The translations under genes and the position numbers were made by a program. The notes beneath the pieces were generated by a model. The model was given only the letters and a program-made list of their open reading frames with translations. It was not told the origin of the DNA and ran no database searches. Of a stretch of 9,537 nt of DNA, positions 1 to 5,961 are shown one piece after another; the first letter of the stretch is position 1; every line of letters starts with the position of its first letter. The DNA comes from Clostridium sp. (GTDB taxonomy: Bacteria > Bacillota_A > Clostridia > Lachnospirales > Lachnospiraceae): NCBI GenBank assembly GCA_023666975.1, contig JAMPAW010000127.1:1-9537 (forward strand). Reading direction: 5' to 3'.

Positions 1-2
1 AT

Positions 3-1496
3 GAAACGATATCCTCTCTTGTAAATGATATTTTGGAACATTATGAAAATAACCGTGAAAATTTACTCACTGGTAAAGCCATGATTGTTGCTTATTCAAG
101 GACAATTGCCATGAAAATATATAATAAGATATTAGAAATCCATCCTAAATGGACAGAAAAGGTCGGTATTGTAATGACCGAGAGCAATAAGGACCCCGAG
201 GAGTGGCGTAAAATTATTGGCAATAAAAGACATAAGGATGAATTGGCAAGGAAGTTCAAGGATGACGAAAGCCCTATGAAGATTGCAATTGTAGTGGATA
301 TGTGGTTGACTGGTTTTGATGTGCCATCGCTTGCCACCATGTATGTATATAAGCCGATGAAGGGCTATAATCTGATGCAGGCGATTGCCAGAGTGAATCG
401 TGTTTTCCAAGATAAAGAGGGGGGACTGGTCGTTGATTATGTTGGTATTGCATCAGCATTAAAGGAAGCAATGAATGATTATACATCCCGTGATAAGAAG
501 AATTATGGTGATACAGATATTGAAAAGGTTGCATTTCCGAAATTTTTGGAAAAATTATCTATTTGTCAGGATATTTTTTATGGATATGATTATTCTAAAT
601 TTATGTCAGGTACAGATTTGGAACGTTCAAAAACCATAAGCGGAGCAGTAAATTTTATTGTAGCAGTTGATAAACAAGCAGAAAGGGAAAGTTTCATAAG
701 AGAAGCATTGCTTCTCAAGCAGGCATTATCACTTTGTTCTTCTTTAGTAGAAGAAAAACTGCGGATAGAAGCAGCATTTTTTGAGTCCGTAAGAGTGCTT
801 GTTATGCGATACATCAATAAAGGGGAAGGCAAGAAGATTTCATTGCTGGAAATGAATACACGAATTAATGAACTATTAAAGGCAAGCATTAAGGGTGATG
901 GAGTAATCAATTTATTTTCTGATGTTTCACAGGAATTTTCGTTATTTGATCCGAAATTTCTGGAAGAGATTTCGAGGATGAAGGAAAAAAACCTTGCCGT
1001 GGAATTGTTAAAGAAGTTGATTGCAGAGCAAGTGCAGATATATCGTCATACAAATGTTGTGAAAGCCGAAAAGTTTAGTGAAATTATTCAGGGAGCGATG
1101 AACCGCTATCTCAATGGTATGCTTACGAATGAACAGGTTATAGAAGAACTTCTCAATTTAGCAAAACAGATAGCGGCAGCACATAAAGAAGGAGAACAGT
1201 TAGGACTGACAGCAGATGAATTAGCGTTTTATGATGCCTTGACAAAGCCACAGGCAATTAAAGATTTTTATGAGAATGAGGAATTGATTGCTATTACAAA
1301 GGAATTGGCTGATACACTAAGAAATAACCGTACCATTGACTGGCAGAAAAGAGATTCGGCTAGGGCAAAAATGAGAATGATGATTAAGAAGCTTTTGAAA
1401 AAGCATAAATATCCGCCAGAGGGTATGGATGATGCAGTGCAAACGGTAATGACACAATGCGAATTATGGACGGATAATGCGGATATGGATGAGTGA
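3..1496 (+). CDS. hsdR: Type I restriction endonuclease R subunit (HsdR), C-terminal part, 5' truncated by window edge
   Basis: This is the motor and DNA-cleavage subunit of a type I restriction-modification complex, which translocates DNA by ATP hydrolysis and cuts far from the recognition site. The frame is open to the left edge, so the first visible codon is internal; an in-frame TTG at 33 is not a believable start. About 497 residues are visible, roughly half of a usual HsdR. The second RecA-like helicase domain shows a motif IV-like stretch (AMIVAYSRT, visible residues ~26-34), motif V (VVDMWLTGFDVPSL, ~97-110) and motif VI (QAIARVNRVF, ~126-135). A long helical C-terminal domain follows and ends in a family-typical tail (KHKYPPEG...AVQTVMTQCELW). 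The nuclease and Walker A regions must lie upstream of the window, as probably do hsdM and hsdS. The C-terminus looks intact, ending in TGA. The gene is visibly more A/T-rich than the downstream genes, suggesting a separate origin. Confidence 0.93.
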   Translation, partial: ETISSLVNDILEHYENNRENLLTGKAMIVAYSRTIAMKIYNKILEIHPKWTEKVGIVMTESNKDPEEWRKIIGNKRHKDELARKFKDDESPMKIAIVVDMWLTGFDVPSLATMYVYKPMKGYNLMQAIARVNRVFQDKEGGLVVDYVGIASALKEAMNDYTSRDKKNYGDTDIEKVAFPKFLEKLSICQDIFYGYDYSKFMSGTDLERSKTISGAVNFIVAVDKQAERESFIREALLLKQALSLCSSLVEEKLRIEAAFFESVRVLVMRYINKGEGKKISLLEMNTRINELLKASIKGDGVINLFSDVSQEFSLFDPKFLEEISRMKEKNLAVELLKKLIAEQVQIYRHTNVVKAEKFSEIIQGAMNRYLNGMLTNEQVIEELLNLAKQIAAAHKEGEQLGLTADELAFYDALTKPQAIKDFYENEELIAITKELADTLRNNRTIDWQKRDSARAKMRMMIKKLLKKHKYPPEGMDDAVQTVMTQCELWTDNADMDE

Positions 1497-1499
1497 TGC

Positions 1500-1531
1500 A
1501 ATGTGCCATAGACACATTCTAATTCTTTCTT
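1500..1531 (+). terminator. Weak possible terminator after hsdR
   Basis: AATGTG (1500-1505) and CACATT (1513-1518) form a 6-bp stem with a 7-base loop. A T-rich but interrupted tract (CTAATTCTTTCTTT) follows. The stem is short and low in GC, so this is only a candidate; its position four bases after the hsdR stop is the main support. Confidence 0.25.
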
Positions 1532-1591
1532 TCAAAGTCCGATTCAGATGCGTTTTGAGAAAATTTCCTAATTTTACATGATTTTATGCGG

Positions 1592-1689
1592 TGGTGTGAT
1601 GATTCCTACGCCATTCTGCGTTTTTTGGTGTAGCCATTCTACGTCATTTTGCGATGTTGGCGTATCATTCCTACGCCATTTTTGCATTC
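1592..1689. repeat. Three tandem ~33-bp imperfect repeats, each with an internal inverted repeat
   Basis: Three units start at 1592, 1626 and 1658, with spacings of 34 and 32 bp. Each unit reads TGGYGTR, a 7-8 base spacer resembling ATCATTCC, TACGYCA, then TTYTGCG or TTTTTGC. The two 7-mers in each unit are inverted copies of each other: TGGTGTG/TACGCCA in unit 1 and TGGTGTA/TACGTCA in unit 2 are imperfect, while TGGCGTA/TACGCCA in unit 3 is perfect. The region is therefore a direct repeat of small dyads spaced about three helical turns apart. That is what an array of dimeric-protein sites, an iteron-type origin, or a hairpin array would show. No protein that might bind it can be named from this window. 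Confidence 0.75.
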
Positions 1690-1734
1690 TGAGGATGGAT
1701 GCCAGCCCCCTACGGTCATGACACCCAACCCCCC

Positions 1735-1857
1735 GTTCATATCATGAACAAAACTTTGCCTGTGCTTGTGTCGATATATATGTTATACCATAGTCATGAG
1801 CAAAACTCACTATTTCCAAAAACCAGTTGCGAAAACTTACGTTTTGCTCATAGCTAT
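1735..1857. promoter_or_regulatory. Cluster of GTTTTGYTCAT boxes upstream of the LytTR regulator gene; likely operator region
   Basis: The box AGTTTTGTTCAT lies on the minus strand at 1755-1744, AGTTTTGCTCAT on the minus strand at 1807-1796, and CGTTTTGCTCAT on the plus strand at 1840-1851. The last two sit within an inverted repeat of 17-base arms with two mismatches (1790-1806 and 1841-1857). The first two are 52 bp apart, about five helical turns. The sequences TACGTTTTG and AAAGTTTTG fit most of the published LytTR box, [TA][AC][CA]GTTN[AG][TG]. A TG-n-TATACC extended -10-like element is seen at 1781-1789 without a well-placed -35. I infer autoregulation by the gene product that follows. 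Confidence 0.5.
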
Positions 1858-1883
1858 TATACTACATAAGGCAGGTGATTGAA

Positions 1884-2600
1884 ATGCTGTCCATAGCAGT
1901 ATGTGATGATGAAGCCATAGAGTGCGCCAATATGGCAAGGAAAATCAAAGACATTTTGGAGGAAATGAAAATCCCGTGTATTGTCCGTACGTTCTTTCAT
2001 GGAAAGGAACTGTTGCAGGCATTGGAAAGCTTTGACATTGTTTTCCTTGATATTATTATGGATGGATTAGACGGGATGAAAACAGCGCAGATTTTCCGTG
2101 AAAGGGCATCGGACAAGATACTTATTTTTGTGTCTTCGAGCAGGAAGTATGTGTTTGAAGCGTATGATGTGGAGGCTTTTTGGTACATGCTAAAGCCTGT
2201 GGATGACGAGAAGCTGAAAAGGGTGCTGCAAAAAGCGGTCCGCAAGACCGAAAGCCGCTCACAGGAATTTATCATTGTCAGCAGGGAACGGCAGAAAAGG
2301 AAGTTATTTCTGGATGATATCTATTATTTCGAGATAAAAGGAAGAATCGTTGATGTGCATGGCACGGAAGGCATTTTTACCTATTATGAACGGATCGGGG
2401 CATTGGAGGATAAGCTGCGGGAGAAAGGCTTTTTCCGGTGCCATAAAAGCTATCTTGTCAATTTGAAATATGTTGACGGGTACAACAGGCAGGAATTGAT
2501 TTTGGAAAATGGGGAAACAATCGTGATTGCGAAAAGAAGGTATGAGGAGTTCTGTCAGGAGGTGCTGAAAACGATGCGGGAAAATGGGGGGATTTTATGA
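1884..2600 (+). CDS. LytTR-family response regulator (AgrA/LytR type)
   Basis: This is a cytoplasmic transcription regulator of 238 residues. The receiver domain (about residues 1-118) shows the acidic pair D8 D9, the phospho-acceptor D56 in VFLDIIMDG, the switch residue S84 and the conserved lysine-proline K104-P105 (WYMLKPVDD). The LytTR DNA-binding domain spans about 134-232, with the typical DDIYYFEIKGR and FFRCHKSYLVNL segments. I chose ATG 1884 because GGCAGG (1870-1875) lies 8 bases upstream and the product then begins MLSIAVCDDE, as in relatives; GTG 1875 is an alternative start without a clear binding site. The stop overlaps the start of the sensor kinase by ATGA, so the two are translationally coupled and very likely cognate. 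Members of this family often control bacteriocin, virulence or cell-envelope genes. Repeated boxes just upstream suggest autoregulation. Confidence 0.93.
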   Translation: MLSIAVCDDEAIECANMARKIKDILEEMKIPCIVRTFFHGKELLQALESFDIVFLDIIMDGLDGMKTAQIFRERASDKILIFVSSSRKYVFEAYDVEAFWYMLKPVDDEKLKRVLQKAVRKTESRSQEFIIVSRERQKRKLFLDDIYYFEIKGRIVDVHGTEGIFTYYERIGALEDKLREKGFFRCHKSYLVNLKYVDGYNRQELILENGETIVIAKRRYEEFCQEVLKTMRENGGIL

Positions 2601-3973
2601 AACTGGTTTTAGACAATATCGACCTTTGCCTCATAGCGCCATTTTATTTTGGATATATATGCGCGGCAGGTAAATTTTGCAAAAAATATTTAAGTGCCTC
2701 AAAGAAAAATGAAATTTTGTTTGTGGTTCTTTCGTTTGGCGCGTGGCTGCTTTGGAATATTGCGGACAGGCGGTATTTTTTTCCCTACTTTTTTTCTGCG
2801 GTGCCAAATATTGTGTTTTTTGTGGCATTGGTGCGGTTCTTTCAATCTGACAGGGAGAAACGGATTCTGGCTGTTTCCGTGTTGATAGCAGCGCAGAGGC
2901 TGTCTGTGAGTTTCGGCGAGGCTTCGTTATCCTGCCTGATATTGTTTTTCCGGCATACGGTCGGGAAAATTCAGGAACCATTTTTAAGCGGGTGGGAAAT
3001 CGGACTGATTGGCTGCGCTGACTGTTGTTTTGCTTTTCTGGCTGTCTTCTGGATGTCGAAGCATCTTGAGCCTGTCTTTTGCGGAAAACGGGGAAAATGG
3101 TATGTCGTACTGGCTGTTCCGCTGTTTATGCTTATTGCAGTATTTGATGTGGCAGGCTGGGGCGCGAGCCATGGCGTGATGGTCAGGAGCGGTGGAAATA
3201 TGGGGCTTTATTATGACCAGATTTTCAGCCATGTTGAATTTCTGGTTTTGGCGGTTCTGTCCATGGCGGCGACCGGATTTTATGTGTTTGGGATGAACCG
3301 GATTTATCTGGAACAGGAAAAGAGCAGCCGGTACCATTCGCAGATTGCGGTTTACAAAATGCTGACAGAGCAGTATAGCCAGTCGGAGCGGTTGCGGCAT
3401 GACATGAAAAATCACATTATTGCCCTGTCCGGGCTGTTTAGCAGTCAGGAATGGGGGAAGCTGGGTGAATATCTGAAACAGTTGGAAGAAAACGGTCTGG
3501 AAGCTGTGGCGGATGTGACAGGGAGCCGGGCTGTGGATGCCCTCCTGTACCAGAAGCGGAAATGGGCGAAACGGGAAGCAGTTAGCTGGGAATGTGACAT
3601 ACGGATGCCGAAAGCATGCGGTATCAACGAGTTTGACCTGTGTGTGCTGTTTGGAAACATACTGGATAATGCACTGGAAGCGTGTGGGCGGCAGCCGTCC
3701 GGTGAGAGCAGATTTATCCGTATTCAGGCGGGAACCGTCAAAAAATGTTTTCTGCTTGAGGTAAAAAACAGTATGAACCGGACAGAAACATGCAGGGAAG
3801 GATTTACAGAGAAAGAAAATGCAAACGGGCATGGAATCGGCCTGCTGAATGTAGGGGATGTGGTGCATAAGTATAACGGAGTCATGCATACAGAAACCGA
3901 AGACGGCATTTTTGTAATCTCAATATTGATACCGTTAAAGGAAGCCGCACATGACATCAAACAGGCTGTTTGA
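2597..3973 (+). CDS. GHKL-domain sensor histidine kinase (AgrC-like), membrane-bound
   Basis: A 458-residue kinase, probable partner of the LytTR regulator whose stop codon it overlaps by four bases. The N-terminal half is hydrophobic, with about six membrane segments: roughly residues 8-25, 41-56, 61-82, 90-118, 133-153 and 168-186, plus another at 212-235. The exact count is uncertain. A linker helix leads to the phospho-acceptor region QSERLRHDMKNHIIAL, where H268 is the likely phosphorylated histidine. The ATP-binding domain has the N box NILDNALEAC (N354, N357) and a GHGIGLLNV glycine motif at 411-419, as in GHKL/HATPase_c_5 proteins. No extracellular sensor domain is evident, so a ligand, possibly a peptide, would be sensed in or near the membrane as in AgrC. 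Just after the gene, direct and inverted copies of AAACAGG surround the stop codon (3959-3979). Confidence 0.9.
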   Translation: MKLVLDNIDLCLIAPFYFGYICAAGKFCKKYLSASKKNEILFVVLSFGAWLLWNIADRRYFFPYFFSAVPNIVFFVALVRFFQSDREKRILAVSVLIAAQRLSVSFGEASLSCLILFFRHTVGKIQEPFLSGWEIGLIGCADCCFAFLAVFWMSKHLEPVFCGKRGKWYVVLAVPLFMLIAVFDVAGWGASHGVMVRSGGNMGLYYDQIFSHVEFLVLAVLSMAATGFYVFGMNRIYLEQEKSSRYHSQIAVYKMLTEQYSQSERLRHDMKNHIIALSGLFSSQEWGKLGEYLKQLEENGLEAVADVTGSRAVDALLYQKRKWAKREAVSWECDIRMPKACGINEFDLCVLFGNILDNALEACGRQPSGESRFIRIQAGTVKKCFLLEVKNSMNRTETCREGFTEKENANGHGIGLLNVGDVVHKYNGVMHTETEDGIFVISILIPLKEAAHDIKQAV

Positions 3974-3985
3974 AACAGGAATCTA

Positions 3986-4111
3986 ATGCCGTGTATTTAT
4001 GCTGTCGAAAGAACAAGTAGGCGATTGCGAAATGTAAGCTTTTCAAGACGTCCGTTGTGCTGTTTCACAATTGCCTGGAAAAACACGGTTGACAGGAGGA
4101 TGATGTTATGA
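3986..4111 (+). CDS. Possible small protein of 41 residues (low support)
   Basis: An ORF begins at ATG 3986 with AGGA (3977-3980) five bases upstream. Its TGA overlaps the start of the next gene by ATGA (4108-4111), the same coupling as between the two preceding genes. The product would be basic and arginine-rich, with three cysteines including a CC pair (MPCIYAVERTSRRL...PLCCFTIAW...). A short peptide next to an AgrC-like kinase is tempting as a signal or leader peptide. However, there is no double-glycine site, no clear amphipathic leader and no maturation gene nearby, and its arginine codons look unlike those of the neighbours. It may be a chance ORF in a noncoding leader. Confidence 0.2.
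   Translation: MPCIYAVERTSRRLRNVSFSRRPLCCFTIAWKNTVDRRMML
4094..4099 (+). promoter_or_regulatory. Strong ribosome binding site AGGAGG for the 226-residue protein
   Basis: A full AGGAGG lies 8 bases before ATG 4108. ATG triplets at 4100 and 4103 lie between but are not in the gene's frame. This is the best Shine-Dalgarno sequence in the window and fixes the start. Confidence 0.75.
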
Positions 4112-4788
4112 ATGTAAAGGTAATGGAAGGACTTGTAGGCGCAAGGACAAATATGAACCTGCTGGATACGCCTATGCGCATTTACAAAGAGGCGAGACAA
4201 AAAGACGATACGGCAGCAATGGAGAGGGCGATGGGATATGCCGGTGAATTTGCAGACAAGGCGCAGGAATATCAGGCAGAAGTGGAAAGAGGCATGGAGG
4301 AAGATGCTAAGGCAGCCAGGGAAAAGGTGGAATTAGAAGGTGAGAGCATACCGATTCCAAAGGACGAGTATATCAGCAGTGAGAAAGCCGATAGCAGACC
4401 AAGCGGGCTGTATCACATGGAACGGGATGAAAACGGCAATCCCAAAGTGGTGTATGACGATCCGAAAAAATTAAGTGGAACGGAAAAGAATGGAGGGCCA
4501 GACATAGAAACCGGCAGCCCCCAAAAGGAGGAAGAAGCCGGGCAGTCCAAAGAAAGGCCTGCACATCGGAAAGATGATGTGGAAAAAACCACGGCTAATA
4601 CGGATGCAGTTGACAGGGAAATCGAAAAATTAAAGAAACAAAAGCAGCAGTTGGAACAGCAGATAAACACAGCTTCTGGCAATGAAGAAAAGGTAAAGGA
4701 TATGGAAAAGAAATTGTCTCAGATGGAGGCGGAACTAAGCCAGAAGGACAATGATACATACAGGAGGCAGAATGCAGTGATTTCCTGA
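4108..4788 (+). CDS. Hypothetical hydrophilic coiled-coil protein, unknown function
   Basis: I do not recognise this 226-residue protein. It has no signal peptide or membrane segment and is rich in Glu, Lys, Gln and Asp, so it is probably cytoplasmic. Residues ~1-75 look helical and relatively ordered: MNLLDTPMRIYKEARQKDD, then ERAMGYAGEFADKAQEY, then a charged helix with many alanines. The middle (~78-160) is polar and rich in Pro, Gly and Ser, probably disordered; it includes GLYHMERDENGNPKVVYDD, which resembles a small beta-turn motif. The C-terminal part (~165-220) is a likely coiled coil with heptad-like Leu/Ile spacing and many Gln (EIEKLKKQKQQLEQQI, then KDMEKKLSQMEAELSQK). A perfect AGGAGG at 4094-4099 supports expression. 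It sits where an OmpR-type regulator would be expected before the next kinase but resembles none. A scaffold or accessory role is only a guess. Confidence 0.8.
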   Translation: MNVKVMEGLVGARTNMNLLDTPMRIYKEARQKDDTAAMERAMGYAGEFADKAQEYQAEVERGMEEDAKAAREKVELEGESIPIPKDEYISSEKADSRPSGLYHMERDENGNPKVVYDDPKKLSGTEKNGGPDIETGSPQKEEEAGQSKERPAHRKDDVEKTTANTDAVDREIEKLKKQKQQLEQQINTASGNEEKVKDMEKKLSQMEAELSQKDNDTYRRQNAVIS

Positions 4789-4883
4789 TAAACGGCCGAA
4801 CGGGAAATGTTGAAAAACAGCCGGACTTATATTATAATCACCGAAAGACAGTTCCACAGACCATGAACGGAAAGGAAAAACAG

Positions 4884-5804
4884 ATGGCAGAGAAAATCAT
4901 ATTTGCAATTGCGGGCTTCATGGTACTTGCAGCGGCATTAACGGTTGTTCTTTACCGCAGGCATACAAAGCGCATAATGTGTAATCTGAATGCCATGCTT
5001 GATGCGGCAATTAATGGGACCTTTACGGAGGAAACTTTGGATGAAACCCTGTATTCTGCCGTGGAAAGTAAACTTGGGCGGTACCTGGCAGATTCGGAAC
5101 TTTCGGCGCGCAATGTAACGGAGGAGAAGGAAAAAATCAAGACACTGATTGCAGATATCTCTCATCAGACCAAAACACCTGTCTCAAATTTGCTGCTGTA
5201 TGCGGATTTGTTGAAAGAACAGGAGATTTCGGCTGACGGGAGGGAATATGTGCAAAAGATTCATGAGCAGGCGGATAAGCTCCATTTTCTCATTTTGGCA
5301 CTGGTGAAAATGTCCCGTCTGGAAAACGGAATCGTCAGGCTTGTCCCTGTGCAGGAGGATGTCAAAGACATGGTAGACTTTGTCTGCAGGCAGCTTGAGC
5401 CGAAGGCCACGGAAAAGGGGATAAAGCTGATTGTCCGCACCCAAAAAGCTGCCGCCTGTTTCGACAGAAAATGGACGGCAGAGGCACTTGGCAATATCGT
5501 TGACAATGCGGTTAAATACACCAGTGCAGGAAGGGTTACCCTGGAAGTGAAAGAGTATGAAATGTTTGTCTGCATCGAGGTTGCCGATACGGGGATAGGG
5601 ATATCGGAGGAGGAGCAGGCGAAAATCTTTGGACGGTTTTACCGTTCAAATACCGTGAAGAACGAGGAGGGGGTAGGACTTGGCCTCTATCTCGCACGTC
5701 AGATTATTTCCAGTGAAGGTGGTTATATCAAGGTGAAATCAAAGCTGGGAGAGGGTTCCGTATTTGGAATATATCTGCGGAAACAGGAGCAATTTCAAGA
5801 ATAA
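4884..5804 (+). CDS. HisKA/HATPase sensor histidine kinase with one TM segment, lacking an adjacent OmpR-type regulator
   Basis: A membrane histidine kinase of 306 residues from ATG 4884, or 313 from ATG 4863. I prefer 4884 because GGAAAGGA (4869-4876) lies 7 bases upstream, while 4863 has no visible binding site. Numbering here is from 4863. One membrane helix (about 11-31) is followed by a linker, then HisKA with ADISHQTKTPVSNLL (phospho-acceptor H101). The N box is NIVDNAVKY (N211, N215), G1 is DTGIGI (242-247), the F box is IFGRFYR, and G2 is GVGLGLYLA. There is almost no extracellular part, as in kinases that sense through a partner ABC transporter. The ATPase and FtsX permease genes that follow fit that idea. 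Relatives normally sit directly after an OmpR-family regulator gene; here the upstream neighbour is the coiled-coil protein. Confidence 0.92.
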   Translation: MAEKIIFAIAGFMVLAAALTVVLYRRHTKRIMCNLNAMLDAAINGTFTEETLDETLYSAVESKLGRYLADSELSARNVTEEKEKIKTLIADISHQTKTPVSNLLLYADLLKEQEISADGREYVQKIHEQADKLHFLILALVKMSRLENGIVRLVPVQEDVKDMVDFVCRQLEPKATEKGIKLIVRTQKAAACFDRKWTAEALGNIVDNAVKYTSAGRVTLEVKEYEMFVCIEVADTGIGISEEEQAKIFGRFYRSNTVKNEEGVGLGLYLARQIISSEGGYIKVKSKLGEGSVFGIYLRKQEQFQE

Positions 5805-5961
5805 CATATCCAATTGTGTCAAAACTGTAAGAATTCATTTTCTCCCGACAGAATGTGGAAAGATTTTTGTGGCATAATCTGTGTTGTAAGATAAAAGTCT
5901 TGCAATGCAGATTTTTTCTTTTCGGGCAAATACGGAACTGGAATAGAATGGAGGGCGAAAC
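5805..5961 (+). promoter_or_regulatory. Promoter region of the ABC transporter genes
   Basis: This 157-base gap contains an extended -10-like element, TG-G-CATAAT, at 5870-5878 behind a T-rich stretch, with no convincing -35. TGTAAGA occurs twice, at 5826-5832 and 5885-5891. On the minus strand CTTACAGTTTTG (5831-5820) resembles CTTACGTTTTG (1836-1846) upstream of the LytTR regulator gene. A separate, regulated promoter for the transporter, responding to a two-component regulator, is plausible. GGAGGG (5950-5955) is the ribosome binding site, 6 bases before the ATPase start. Confidence 0.4.

Larger units (their letters stand above)
1497..1883. other. Gene-free interval with repeats between hsdR and the LytTR regulator gene
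   Basis: No credible ORF lies in this 387-base stretch. From left to right it holds a weak hairpin just after hsdR (1500-1518), an A/T-rich segment, three tandem imperfect repeats (1592-1689), and a C-rich tract with runs of five and six C (about 1705-1734). It then has an 8-bp palindrome GTCATGAC (1715-1722), a 6-bp inverted repeat GTTCAT-ATC-ATGAAC (1735-1749), and several GTTTTGYTCAT boxes up to 1857. This density of repeats is unusual for a plain intergenic region. It fits a regulatory region, a remnant of a mobile-element origin, or both. Confidence 0.7.

Noticed and set aside
33..35. TTG at 33 as the start of the restriction subunit
   Set aside because: The reading frame is open back to the window edge and the protein lacks its N-terminal nuclease and first helicase domain, so this codon is internal.
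1592..1689. CRISPR array
   Set aside because: The units are contiguous, differ from each other, and lack unique spacers of constant length; no cas gene is present.
2984..3889. 301-codon minus-strand ORF opposite the GHKL kinase gene
   Set aside because: It lies fully opposite a well-supported kinase gene, has a low-complexity His/Pro/Gln-rich translation with no family resemblance, and has no ribosome binding site of note.
3958..3979. Overlapping dyads CAAACAG-G-CTGTTTG and CTGTTT-G-AAACAG around the kinase stop codon as a terminator
   Set aside because: The loops would be a single base and no T tract follows. It may be a protein site, but it is too short to claim.
4055..4070. TTGTG-N6-CACAA hairpin before the coiled-coil protein gene
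   Set aside because: A five-base stem is expected by chance at this scale and no terminator or riboswitch feature surrounds it.
4807..4866. 19-codon ORF ending in an ATGA overlap with ATG 4863 of the HisKA kinase gene
   Set aside because: It has no ribosome binding site, shows no similarity to a regulator C-terminus, and the kinase start is more likely at 4884.
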